DNA of 64,000 bases from Parapedobacter deserti (GTDB lineage Bacteria > Bacteroidota > Bacteroidia > Sphingobacteriales > Sphingobacteriaceae): positions 186,001 to 250,000 of the forward strand of contig NZ_JBHRTA010000009.1 in NCBI RefSeq assembly GCF_042646065.1, in the 5' to 3' direction. The position numbers were made by a program, and so were the translations under genes. Below the pieces are notes generated by a model. The model was given only the letters and a program-made list of their open reading frames with translations. It had not been told where the DNA came from and searched no databases. This document shows, one piece after another, positions 55,601-63,442 of this stretch (position 1 is its first letter; every line of letters begins with the position of its first letter).

Positions 55601-55726
55601 ACCGGGGATGGTGAGCAGACGGTACTACGCATCACTGCGCAGTACACCAACAGCCCGGGAATGGGAATCCGTCCGTTGTCAGGCTCCAAGACTGTCGACT
55701 TACGGCCGAAGGAAAGCAAGGAGTGA
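52682..55726 (+). CDS. ThuA / PQQ-type sugar dehydrogenase / PKD / cytochrome c lipoprotein
   Basis: A 1014-residue multidomain lipoprotein (AVNAC, cysteine 28). In order: a ThuA-like domain (about 33-250: ILVFSKTAAFYHESIPAG; GIHAASDTEYDW; NDEWYNF), a glucose/sorbosone-dehydrogenase-like propeller (about 265-715: EEGFMGLALDPDFEKNNYIY; CCHTGGSIAFG; LRGKILRIKV; VMGNRNPYRI), a PKD domain (about 715-805) and a cytochrome c domain (about 860-950) with the haem motif CQSCH (C880-H884). It is likely a periplasmic or surface sugar oxidase passing electrons to the haem. The C-terminus ends soon after. It is separate from the island and has no GntR site. Confidence 0.88.
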   Translation: MKEIIDRITLKPVILILGLTLLFAVNACNKRSGKPRILVFSKTAAFYHESIPAGNSALLKLASEHGFAIDTTSNAEWFNEDSLAKYSAVVFLSTSGDVLNHYQEAAFERYIQAGGGFVGIHAASDTEYDWRWYGRLVGGYFKNHPQPQEATFHVVDSLHPATEGLPATFTYNDEWYNFKKLNPAIKVLITIDESSYEGGENGDHHPMVWYHDYDGGRSFFTAFGHSAESFTDSLHLKLILGGIRYAIGENRKLNYRKAKTQLVPERQRFVKTQLHQGGLFEPTEMAILPSFDILVAQRRGELMLYEQETQAVKQVGYLDVYHRTEVPNVNAEEGFMGLALDPDFEKNNYIYAFYSPADTSVNRLSRFVYDSEKDTLDTQSETVVLQFYSQRNICCHTGGSIAFGSDGLLYLSTGDNSTPFDQPDPSTFKNRGFAPLDGRPGFEQYDARRSAGNTNDLRGKILRIKVLPDGAYEVPDGNLFAEGTEKTRPEIYVMGNRNPYRISVDQKTGFLYWGEVGPDANNDSLETRGPRGYDEINQARGAGFFGWPLFVGDNYAYRAYDYATGRSGAPFDPAKPENNSPNNSGMQWLPPAQPAFIWYPYGASPDFPQLGTGGRNAMAGPVYYSDMFAKATRYPDYYDVKLFIYDWIRGWIKAVTMLPNGDFEKMEPFMEGESFANPIDMEVGKDGRLYILEYGRGWFAKNPDAGIARIDYIAGNIPPKVGDITVEKSNGRVPFTVKATVEAEDYENDKLSYTWKIGEATLQTDEPSLTYTLDRTGEYAITVTVADAKGEAESNPVMVYAGNDNPVVDIVLTNSAGFYAPGENIGYEVKVDDGGRPIDTGNLVVAVDYIKGTDLAGASLGHQQVSEIILGRSLMMASDCQSCHKIDEPSVGPSYMQVASRYKGRQGASTYLMEKIMQGGSGVWGEVAMAAHPDMKESEARQIVQWIMSLADDQAVKKKSLPAKGTIVARPPSTGDGEQTVLRITAQYTNSPGMGIRPLSGSKTVDLRPKESKE

Positions 55727-55780
55727 GCAGCGGGTTTTAGGTGCTTAGCCGGTTTTAAGGTGTAGGTGCCGGACTAACAA

Positions 55781-56560
55781 CTATTCGGCTATCGAATAAC
55801 AATACAGGGTCCGGCCGCCTTCATTGCAGATCAGGAAGTCGCCGCCTCCATCCTGCAACGGACCGTAATAAAACAGCGGTCCGCAGTCGGTTGGAATATT
55901 CCGGAGCAATGTATCGATGCTTGTGGGTTGCCTGCCGTGGTGCTGCTCGGCATACTTATCAGCTCTATTCTTTTCGCCCGATCGGCTTCGCAGATGCCTG
56001 CCACGGCCATCGTAGACGAGCGTTCGGTTTGTAGCTTGCACCTCGATAAGCAGGCTGCCATCATTTTCATGATAACCGGTGACGCGTTCTGTCGCCCTGT
56101 GCGGAAGCCGCAGTGAAAATCCCGGCAGCGGGTCACCTTCGGTGTCTATGCGATACAGCCTTTCGGCGGTCGCAAATATCAGGCTATGATCATCCAGTTG
56201 CTGGATACGGCCCACAATAGCACCCGGCAATTGGGCATTCCATAACTTGTCTCCGGTTATCGAAATGGCATAGAGGATGTGATAAGCGTCTTGCACCATA
56301 ACAAACTTACTGGTGTCGTCATATGAAAAGACGGCGGGTTCAATTGTCGGCTGCGCATTTAAGTCAAAAGCCCACGTCAAATTCGGTGCCAATGACGGCC
56401 CGGCTTCGGCCGCTGTGGTCAGCGGGGTGGATTCCCCCTCAGGGGTCTCATGTGCGTCTTGTTTTGACTGTTCGTGCTGCGCCAGGTTCGAAAAGTAGAA
56501 GTAGGAGGTAACCAGTATGGCAATAAACACGGCAGCTGTGACGATTAACAAATTCCTCAT
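55781..56560 (-). CDS. Membrane-anchored periplasmic protein of unknown function, beta-propeller-like
   Basis: A 259-residue protein with one N-terminal membrane helix (about 4-23), a polar linker (about 30-55) and repeated short beta motifs of the PQQ/WD type (WAFDLNAQPTIEPAVFSYD; ILYAISITGDKLWNAQLPG; LIFATAERLYRIDTEGDPL; TLVYDGRGRHLRS). No catalytic motif is recognised. The minus-strand sequence TACGTTTG (56567-56574) is an exact -7 element only six bases before the ATG, with AAAGG immediately before the start. The gene is flanked by two + strand genes and its function is unknown. Confidence 0.6.
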   Translation of the reverse strand: MRNLLIVTAAVFIAILVTSYFYFSNLAQHEQSKQDAHETPEGESTPLTTAAEAGPSLAPNLTWAFDLNAQPTIEPAVFSYDDTSKFVMVQDAYHILYAISITGDKLWNAQLPGAIVGRIQQLDDHSLIFATAERLYRIDTEGDPLPGFSLRLPHRATERVTGYHENDGSLLIEVQATNRTLVYDGRGRHLRSRSGEKNRADKYAEQHHGRQPTSIDTLLRNIPTDCGPLFYYGPLQDGGGDFLICNEGGRTLYCYSIAE

Positions 56561-56566
56561 CCTTTA

Positions 56567-56574
56567 CAAACGTA
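56567..56574 (-). promoter_or_regulatory. Putative -7 element very close to the start codon
   Basis: TACGTTTG on the minus strand matches TAnnTTTG and ends six bases before the ATG of the unknown gene. A start site about seven bases downstream would give an almost leaderless message. No -33 TTTG at the normal distance. Confidence 0.35.
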
Positions 56575-56601
56575 CCACAAAAAGTGCCATTTTCCAACCT
56601 T

Positions 56602-56633
56602 CTTGGATATCATGCCAATTATAATTATGTTTG
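56602..56633 (+). promoter_or_regulatory. Putative promoter of the DUF423 gene (and priA)
   Basis: CTTG (56602-56605) and an exact -7 TATGTTTG (56626-56633), separated by 20 bases, precede the ATG at 56685 by about 50 bases. The -33 is one base off TTTG. Confidence 0.5.
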
Positions 56634-56684
56634 ACGAAATATTGCGATTATAAGTTAGCCTTAAATTACATCATTGACGCGTCG

Positions 56685-57074
56685 ATGAACAAACGGATTA
56701 TACTCACCGCATCTTTCTTTGGTTTCGCTGCAGTAGCATTGGGCGCTTTCGGTGCGCATGGTTTGGAAGGGAAGATCAGTGAGAGCCATTTGGAGACCTG
56801 GGAAACAGCGGTAGACTACCATTTCTACCATACGCTGGGATTGCTGTTTCTGGCTACCTTCTCCAGGGCGAAAAACAACTACATCAAGTTTTCTTTCGTT
56901 ACCTTTACGCTGGGGATATTGTTGTTTTCGGGCTCACTTTATCTATTGAGTACCCGTGCGGTCACAGGCTTCGGCAATCCATCGGTTTTAGGGCCGGTCA
57001 CGCCGATCGGTGGACTTTGCTTTATTTTAGGCTGGATCGGATTATTTGTAGCGACGATCAAGAACAAAGGATAA
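56685..57074 (+). CDS. DUF423 (YgdD/TMEM256-type) small membrane protein
   Basis: The ATG before NKRIILTASFFG gives 129 residues; the open frame extends 18 codons upstream but through the promoter. Four membrane helices are expected (about 5-25, 50-68, 73-93 and 102-124). The conserved GAFGAHGLE motif near the N-terminus and the YHFYHTLGLL motif define DUF423. Function unknown. The stop is one base before the GTG of priA, so they are co-transcribed. Confidence 0.92.
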   Translation: MNKRIILTASFFGFAAVALGAFGAHGLEGKISESHLETWETAVDYHFYHTLGLLFLATFSRAKNNYIKFSFVTFTLGILLFSGSLYLLSTRAVTGFGNPSVLGPVTPIGGLCFILGWIGLFVATIKNKG

Positions 57075-57075
57075 C

Positions 57076-59559
57076 GTGTTTGAACTTACGGAAGGAAATG
57101 CCCACACACGGACAACGTTATTTGTGGAAGTGGTATTGCCGTTGGCCATTGCTAAAACCTATACCTACCGTGTTCCCGGTGTTTTGAATGCCAGGGCGAT
57201 GCCCGGTGTCCGCGTCATCGTGCAGTTCGGCAAGAATAAAGTGTATTCAGCGGTTATTTACCGGGTGACGGATCGCCCCCCGGAGCTATACGAAGCGAAG
57301 TATATACTGGATGTGCTGGATGATCGACCCATCGTCGACAGCAACCAGTTGCAACTTTGGGACTGGATCGCATCCTATTACCTGTGCACACTTGGCGAAG
57401 TAATGCAGGCCGCGCTTCCGGCAGCACTGAAATTGGCGAGCGAGACGAAAATTATCGCAGCTAAGTTCAACCATACAGATCGTTCCGATTTAAATGACAA
57501 GGAGTTCCTTATACTTGATGCGTTGGATATTTCGCCTGAACTGAAGGTGAGCGATATTGTGAAACTGCTCGGGCAAAAGACGGTTTTTCCGATACTAAAA
57601 CGGTTGTTTGACAAAGGACTTATCCTGATCTCGGAAGAAATAGCGCCTAAATACAAGCCCAAGATGAAGACCTATGTCCGTCTGCATCAAGACTATGCGG
57701 ATGGTTACGGCCGAAAGGCCTTGCTTGATTCGTTGAGTAAGGCACCCAAGCAGCTGAACGCGGTACTGGCTTATCTGCAATTAGACCGGCAGCATCCAAA
57801 AGTGACCAAGGCGGACATCATGGAGGCGAGCGGTAGCAGTGCGGCAACCATCGCAGCGTTGGTTGAAAAGGAAATATTTACCACAGAAGATCGCGCAGTA
57901 AGCCGGTTGGACGGCGAGGATGTCGAAATTACGGGCGAGTTTACTTTCAATGAGGCGCAGGCGCAGGCGTTCAGTGAAATTAAGGATAGGTTTACCGCGA
58001 AAGACGTGGTGTTGCTCCATGGTGTGACGGCGTCGGGTAAGACCCAATTGTATATTCGCCTGATGGAAGAGGCAATAGCCAAGGGCGGCAACGTATTATA
58101 CCTACTGCCCGAGATTGCATTGACAACGCAAATCACCGAACGCCTGCGGGCGCATTTCGGCAACAGGCTGGGCGTCTACCACTCACGCTTCAATGACAAC
58201 GAGCGTGCGGAAGTATGGCACAAGGTACTCAACAACGAATATCAAGTGGTCGTCGGCGCAAGATCGGCTGTATTCCTGCCTTTCCAGGCATTGGGACTTA
58301 TTATCGTTGACGAGGAGCATGAAAATTCCTACAAGCAATTTGACCCCGCGCCGCGTTATCACGCACGTGATACTGCCATTTATCTTGGCCATATCCATGG
58401 CGCGAAGGTACTGCTGGGGTCGGCTACCCCGGCCGTCGAAAGCTACTACAATGCCCGTGCAGGAAAATATGGGTTAGTGGAATTGAAGCAGCGTTTCGGT
58501 GAAGCCAAATTGCCTGAAATCGTTACCGTGCACATCGGCGAGGAAAGCCGTAAGGGAAATATGTTTTCCTACTTCAGCGGCACCCTGTTGCAGGAAATGG
58601 AAGCCGCATTGGCCCGACAAGAACAGGTGATTCTCTTTCAGAACAGGAGAGGGCATACACCGGTTTTACTATGCAATACCTGCGGTTATATCGCTAAATG
58701 CATCCATTGCGATGTAAGTCTCACCTATCACAAAAGTAGCGGCAAACTGCACTGCCATTATTGCGGATTTTCCGAGGATCCGATACAGGTGTGTCCCGCA
58801 TGCGGTTCAACCCATATTGAAAGTAAGGGGTTTGGTACCGAACGTATTGAAGAAGAATTGGAAAGCCTGCTGCCGAACGCTCGTGTCGGTCGCCTCGACT
58901 TGGATTCGACAAGGGGGAAGCATGGGTTTGACCGCGTGTTGAATGCGTTTGATGAACACCGGTATGACGTGTTGGTGGGCACGCAAATGGTAGCTAAGGG
59001 GTTGGATTTCGGGAAAGTGAGCGTAATCGGTATCATCAATGCCGATGGCTTGATCAATTATCCCGACTTCAGGGCGTATGAACGGGCATTCTCCCTGCTT
59101 GCTCAGGTCAGCGGAAGGGCTGGACGGCGCAACAGCAGCGGAAAGGTAATGATCCAGTCTTATGCGCCCAACCATCGAGTGATCCAGCAAGTGATAGACA
59201 ACGACTACGAAGGCATGTTCATGACGGAAGTGACTGAGCGGAAAAATTACGGTTATCCGCCCTTTTATCGGCTATTTAAAATCGATGTAAAACACAAAGA
59301 GCAGCAGGTAGTTCACGATGCGGCTCATCGCTTGGCTGCTTCCCTGAGGGAAGGATTGGCCCACCGCGTAAACGGACCCGAAATGCCCTTGGTCGGTCGC
59401 GTACGCAACCACTACATCTATAGTATCCTGATCAAGGTTGAGCGTGCCGGTATCAGCATGCCAAAAGTAAAGGAGCTGCTGAGAACCATCCTGTTGCACT
59501 TCGAAGCCAGCAAAGCCAATAAAGGTGTCCGGATACAGGTCGACGTAGATCCCTACTGA
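57076..59559 (+). CDS. priA: Primosomal protein N' (replication restart helicase)
   Basis: An 827-residue superfamily 2 DNA helicase that reloads the replisome at stalled forks. It has an N-terminal 3'-DNA-binding domain (about 15-110), Walker A GVTASGKTQ (about 316-324), DEEH box (about 411-414) and eight zinc-binding cysteines in CNTCGYIAKCIHC ... CHYCG ... CPACG (about 534-578). Helicase motifs V-VI follow (GTQMVAKGLDF; QVSGRAGR). The start is GTG, one base after the DUF423 stop. The 3' end overlaps the convergent outer-membrane barrel gene by seven bases. Confidence 0.96.
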   Translation: MFELTEGNAHTRTTLFVEVVLPLAIAKTYTYRVPGVLNARAMPGVRVIVQFGKNKVYSAVIYRVTDRPPELYEAKYILDVLDDRPIVDSNQLQLWDWIASYYLCTLGEVMQAALPAALKLASETKIIAAKFNHTDRSDLNDKEFLILDALDISPELKVSDIVKLLGQKTVFPILKRLFDKGLILISEEIAPKYKPKMKTYVRLHQDYADGYGRKALLDSLSKAPKQLNAVLAYLQLDRQHPKVTKADIMEASGSSAATIAALVEKEIFTTEDRAVSRLDGEDVEITGEFTFNEAQAQAFSEIKDRFTAKDVVLLHGVTASGKTQLYIRLMEEAIAKGGNVLYLLPEIALTTQITERLRAHFGNRLGVYHSRFNDNERAEVWHKVLNNEYQVVVGARSAVFLPFQALGLIIVDEEHENSYKQFDPAPRYHARDTAIYLGHIHGAKVLLGSATPAVESYYNARAGKYGLVELKQRFGEAKLPEIVTVHIGEESRKGNMFSYFSGTLLQEMEAALARQEQVILFQNRRGHTPVLLCNTCGYIAKCIHCDVSLTYHKSSGKLHCHYCGFSEDPIQVCPACGSTHIESKGFGTERIEEELESLLPNARVGRLDLDSTRGKHGFDRVLNAFDEHRYDVLVGTQMVAKGLDFGKVSVIGIINADGLINYPDFRAYERAFSLLAQVSGRAGRRNSSGKVMIQSYAPNHRVIQQVIDNDYEGMFMTEVTERKNYGYPPFYRLFKIDVKHKEQQVVHDAAHRLAASLREGLAHRVNGPEMPLVGRVRNHYIYSILIKVERAGISMPKVKELLRTILLHFEASKANKGVRIQVDVDPY

Positions 59560-60293
59560 TTGATCAGGCCAAAACTATACTGAAGCGTGACAGCCGCTAC
59601 GGGAGCGAAAAAATATTCCCAGCGGTAACGTTTGGTTTGATCAGGAACACCGGTAAATGAATCATCAGCATAGTTGTTTACCTTTTGGTAGGTGTATGCC
59701 ATGTTGAAATTCGCCTCGGCGCCAATGGCGACCCGGGGGGCGACGTAAAGCTTCAAACCGATAAACGGCGAAAACAACGCCGCGTTTTTATTGTCCTCCG
59801 CAAATACGGCCGTGTTCTCATAGCCCTTGGTGAAGAACCGTTGGATCATAAAACCGATGTCGCCACCGAAATAAGGTTGGAAGCGGGAATAGCTCACGCT
59901 TTTTTCAGCCCCCACTTTCAGCGCTGTATTCCGGAATTTTCCATTGACAACCGGCCCGCATCCCTCACATTCGTAATCGAACGATACATCGCCGTTAAAA
60001 TGAGCCGCCTGAAGGCGGTAGCTGATTTGGTTGTCGTTGATCTTGAGCATTATGCCGTTGAGGTACGAATTACGGTAGGGTTGTGCCGAAGGCTGGTTAA
60101 GCAATTGTGGAAACTGTTCATGCGCATAAACCCGCAGGGCTACGGTATACCAATAGTCGGTATTGAAATGATAGTGATTCTTTTTGGGAATGGTCGGCGT
60201 AGGATAAGCAACGGTGTCAATTCTTGTCACCTGCGCCGTCAACTCCTGAAGGCCGATGCACAGTAAAAAAACACATAAAAGAATATACCTCAT
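59553..60293 (-). CDS. Small outer-membrane beta-barrel protein of unknown role
   Basis: A 246-residue protein with a signal peptide (LQELTA-QVT, about 20), followed by alternating aromatic/hydrophobic strands (FQPYFGGDIGFMIQ; APRVAIGAEANFNMAYTYQ; FFAPVAAVTLQYSFGL) as in OmpW/OmpA-like eight-stranded barrels. A CEGCG pair (about 109-113) could form a disulfide loop. Its last seven bases overlap priA in the opposite direction. No specific function can be given. Confidence 0.78.
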   Translation of the reverse strand: MRYILLCVFLLCIGLQELTAQVTRIDTVAYPTPTIPKKNHYHFNTDYWYTVALRVYAHEQFPQLLNQPSAQPYRNSYLNGIMLKINDNQISYRLQAAHFNGDVSFDYECEGCGPVVNGKFRNTALKVGAEKSVSYSRFQPYFGGDIGFMIQRFFTKGYENTAVFAEDNKNAALFSPFIGLKLYVAPRVAIGAEANFNMAYTYQKVNNYADDSFTGVPDQTKRYRWEYFFAPVAAVTLQYSFGLINQ

Positions 60294-60393
60294 TTGTAAA
60301 ACGTTTATTCCGTGCGAAAATAAAGAATAAAATCGGATATCAATGGATCGTTAGCTGAAAATGAATCATCATCAGATTATCGGTTAATCTCTG

Positions 60394-60401
60394 TATTTTT
60401 G
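60394..60401 (+). promoter_or_regulatory. Putative -7 element for pcm, near-leaderless
   Basis: TATTTTTG is an exact TAnnTTTG match ending seven bases before the ATG at 60409, which would place the transcription start on or next to the start codon. No TTTG at the -33 position. Confidence 0.4.
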
Positions 60402-60408
60402 GGCCGCA

Positions 60409-61065
60409 ATGGCGTATAAATTTATAGACAACTACCGGGAACGGGGAGCGCGCAAGCAGTTGGTGGAACTGCTCAAAAAGCGCGGGATTACGGATAAAAA
60501 CGTATTAACGGCCATCGGCAAGGTTCCGCGGCATTATTTTTTTGACGAGACGTTTTGGAACCAGGCCTACAAAGACATTGCGTTTCCCATCGGCGACGGA
60601 CAGACCATCTCCCAACCCTATACCGTAGCCTACCAAACCGAATTGCTGCATATCAAGCCTGCAGACAAGGTGTTGGAAATCGGTACCGGGTCCGGTTACC
60701 AAACGTGCATTTTGATGGAATTGGGGGCGGAGGTCTACACCATAGAGCGACAGCCAAATCTCTATAGCCGTACAATTCAGGTGTTGCCATATATGGGGTA
60801 CCAACCACATTTTTTTCTTGGCGACGGGTCGAAGGGCGTCCCTGAGCACGCGCCTTACGATAAGATACTGGTGACCGCGGGAGCACCGTTTATTCCCGAT
60901 ATTATGCTGAAGCAGCTCCGTATCGGTGGGGTAATGGTCATTCCCGTAGGTAATGAAAAGGAACAGAAGATGGTTACCATCCTGAAGGTGGCCGAGCAGG
61001 AATACGAGCGGATTGAACTGGATACCTTCCGCTTTGTGCCGCTCGTCGGAGACCAAGCGTGGTGA
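60409..61065 (+). CDS. pcm: Protein-L-isoaspartate O-methyltransferase
   Basis: A 218-residue SAM-dependent methyltransferase repairing isoaspartyl residues in aged proteins. It has the family motif IGDGQTISQPYTVAYQ (about 62-77), the SAM motif VLEIGTGSGYQTCIL (about 88-102), GDGSKGVPEHAPYDKILVTAGAP and IPVGN. The length is normal and there is no signal peptide. A -7 element sits immediately upstream. Confidence 0.95.
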   Translation: MAYKFIDNYRERGARKQLVELLKKRGITDKNVLTAIGKVPRHYFFDETFWNQAYKDIAFPIGDGQTISQPYTVAYQTELLHIKPADKVLEIGTGSGYQTCILMELGAEVYTIERQPNLYSRTIQVLPYMGYQPHFFLGDGSKGVPEHAPYDKILVTAGAPFIPDIMLKQLRIGGVMVIPVGNEKEQKMVTILKVAEQEYERIELDTFRFVPLVGDQAW

Positions 61066-61128
61066 GCGGTTGGTAGGCGAAGGCGTGGGCGATTATTGAG
61101 GTGATACTAATATGATGGAAAAAATATT

Positions 61129-62943
61129 ATGACAGCAGACATTTACCAGCATTATCGCAAAAATACAGCGGAAGCCAACGGGCGGTTGTCCGCATTGCGG
61201 AAACAGATCAATGGCAATTCCCTACTACGTCTCGCCACAATCATCGGTGGGGGTGCGGCGCTGTTTATTGCGGTGCAATCAGAGCATATCGGTTTGGTGA
61301 TGGCCCTTTTCTTCGGCACCATCATCCTTTTCATGTCGCTGGTGTGGCGGCAAAGCAAGCTGGAAACACGAAGGGCTGCCCTCGAAGATTTCCTGGCCGT
61401 CAACCAAAATGAAATAGACATCTCCGAAGGAAAGCCGAATCAGTATTCTGACGGGAAGATATTCAACGATGCACACCACCCTTACAGCGGCGACTTGGAT
61501 GTGTTCGGTCCTTCATCATTGTTCGCATTGGCCAACCGCTGCAGTACCGTGCAGGCGAATCGCTTGTTGGCGGACTGGTTGTCCGTGCCCGCCGATGCGA
61601 AAGCCATTGCCATGAGACAACACATGGTGAAGGAATTGGCCGCCGATTGGGAATGGTGTCAACAGCTCCAGACCAGGTTGTGGTTCAACCTGCGCCAACC
61701 CGAGGATTTCAGGAAGCAGTTCGGCCACTTTCTGGCCAACCCGAATGTTGCACTGGGAAACACCTACGGCCGTATCTACGTCAAGGCTGCACCATGGCTG
61801 ATGGCGCTTGTCGTGGGACTCGCAATTTTCTTCCCAGCTATGTCGAGCATTGCCGCTTTCTTCGCTTTGGCTCACCTGCTGGTAGCGGTCGTCTATGCGA
61901 GAAAGGTAAACCGTATCGCCGAACTGGTGGGCCGGGCCGGGCGCCTGCTGGGAGCGTTGGCGGCATCTGTTGAATTGATTGAACAGCGGAAATGGCAAAG
62001 TCAGCTGGGGAAGGATTTGCTGTCGTCATTGCGGACTCAAAAGGACGGGAAAACGGTTTCTGCTGTTTTCCGTCAGCTGGGCACACTGATCGATCGGTTG
62101 GACCGTCGGTTGAATATGCTGGTTGGGGCCATGCTCAATATGGTTGCACTTTGGGACTTCAGGCAGGTATTTGCGATCCTTGATTGGCGCCGGCAATACG
62201 GTGAAGATATGCTCCAAGCGTTTGATGCCGTTGCCGAAGCTGAAGTGCTGGTCAGCCTCGCCGTCTTGAGCCGAAACCATCCCCATTGGGCATTTCCCGA
62301 AGTGGTCGAAGCAGCAAAGCCCTTTGTCGTGGCAGAAGACCTATCGCACCCACTGATACCCGACAGTGTGGCCGTAGCAAATAGCTACCGCATGGATGAT
62401 CACCGTGTCGCATTGATCACCGGATCGAACATGGCGGGGAAAAGCACGTTCCTACGTACCGTCGGAAGCAATGCGGTATTGGCGTTCTGCGGGGCACCGG
62501 TATGTGGCAAGCATATGAAACTACCCGTTTTCCACTTGGTCACCTATATGCGTATAGCCGATTCGCTAAACGAGAGCACGTCGACATTCAAGGCAGAGCT
62601 AAACCGCATACAGCTCGTCTTAAGCACGGTAAAGCGGCAGCCGGATACGTTTTTCCTTGTCGATGAAATGCTGCGTGGTACCAATTCGAAAGACAAATAC
62701 CTTGGATCCAAGGCCATCATTAAACAGTTGATCGCCGATGATGGCGTAGGTATGGTCGCAACACACGACTTACAGCTGGCTAAACTAGCCGACGAATATC
62801 CCGGTGTGCTCGTCAATTACCACTTCGATATTCAGGTTGCAAATGGTGAGATGCTGTTTGATTACAAGCTTAAAGCCGGAGAATGTACGATTTTCAATGC
62901 GTCCCTGCTGCTGAAGGAAATTGGAATAGAAATAGTAGATTAG
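61129..62943 (+). CDS. Membrane-associated MutS-family ATPase
   Basis: A 604-residue protein whose C-terminal third is the MutS domain V ATPase: Walker A GSNMAGKSTFLRTVG (about 432-446), Walker B FFLVDEMLRGTNSKDK (about 509-524) and a MVATHDLQLA switch. The MutS mismatch-recognition domains are missing. Instead it has hydrophobic pairs at about 32-65 (ATIIGGGAALFIAVQ; GLVMALFFGTIILFMSLVW) and about 223-252 (APWLMALVVGLAIFFPAMSSIAAFFALAHL), so it is probably an integral membrane protein. This architecture recurs in Bacteroidota, with unknown function. It is 63 bases after pcm and converges with smpB. Confidence 0.88.
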   Translation: MTADIYQHYRKNTAEANGRLSALRKQINGNSLLRLATIIGGGAALFIAVQSEHIGLVMALFFGTIILFMSLVWRQSKLETRRAALEDFLAVNQNEIDISEGKPNQYSDGKIFNDAHHPYSGDLDVFGPSSLFALANRCSTVQANRLLADWLSVPADAKAIAMRQHMVKELAADWEWCQQLQTRLWFNLRQPEDFRKQFGHFLANPNVALGNTYGRIYVKAAPWLMALVVGLAIFFPAMSSIAAFFALAHLLVAVVYARKVNRIAELVGRAGRLLGALAASVELIEQRKWQSQLGKDLLSSLRTQKDGKTVSAVFRQLGTLIDRLDRRLNMLVGAMLNMVALWDFRQVFAILDWRRQYGEDMLQAFDAVAEAEVLVSLAVLSRNHPHWAFPEVVEAAKPFVVAEDLSHPLIPDSVAVANSYRMDDHRVALITGSNMAGKSTFLRTVGSNAVLAFCGAPVCGKHMKLPVFHLVTYMRIADSLNESTSTFKAELNRIQLVLSTVKRQPDTFFLVDEMLRGTNSKDKYLGSKAIIKQLIADDGVGMVATHDLQLAKLADEYPGVLVNYHFDIQVANGEMLFDYKLKAGECTIFNASLLLKEIGIEIVD

Positions 62944-62954
62944 CTTGTTATCCG

Positions 62955-63410
62955 TTATCCTTTCATCACCCGGGCCAATTCGCGTTTGGTATCACGCTCC
63001 TTGATGGTTTCCCGTTTGTCGAAGTCTTTCTTTCCCTGTGCCAACGAAATTTCAACCTTCGCAAATCCACGTTTGCTGATAAAGATGCGCAGTGGAATGA
63101 TAGTGAAACCACGCTCCTCACTCTTGACCTTCAGTTTTTTGAGCTCCTTTTTATTCAATAGCAATTGCCGGTCGCGTTTAGCTTCGTGGTTGTAGAATGA
63201 CCCGTGTGAGTATTCGGCTATGTGCATGTTGCGGATATAGAGGCCATCATCGAAAAACGTGCAGAACGAATCATTGATGTTTGCTTTGCCTTCCCGTATG
63301 GATTTGATTTCCGTGCCCAACAGCCTGATGCCGGCCACATACGTGTCCAGCATGTGGTATTCAAAATAGGCCTTTTTATTTTTTATATTGATGTCCGACG
63401 ATAGTGCCAT
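62955..63410 (-). CDS. smpB: SsrA-binding protein
   Basis: The ATG before ALSSDINIKNKKAYFEY gives 151 residues; the 16 extra codons upstream are not conserved. SmpB delivers tmRNA to stalled ribosomes. Typical motifs are present: NKKAYFEY, GTEIKSIREGKANI, ISKRGFAKVEISLAQGKKDFDKR and the basic C-terminal tail. It lies 32 bases downstream of the DtxR-type gene on the same strand. The tmRNA gene is not in the window. Confidence 0.95.
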   Translation of the reverse strand: MALSSDINIKNKKAYFEYHMLDTYVAGIRLLGTEIKSIREGKANINDSFCTFFDDGLYIRNMHIAEYSHGSFYNHEAKRDRQLLLNKKELKKLKVKSEERGFTIIPLRIFISKRGFAKVEISLAQGKKDFDKRETIKERDTKRELARVMKG

Positions 63411-63442
63411 GTGATATGATGTAATGCGTGTAACGTATAACC

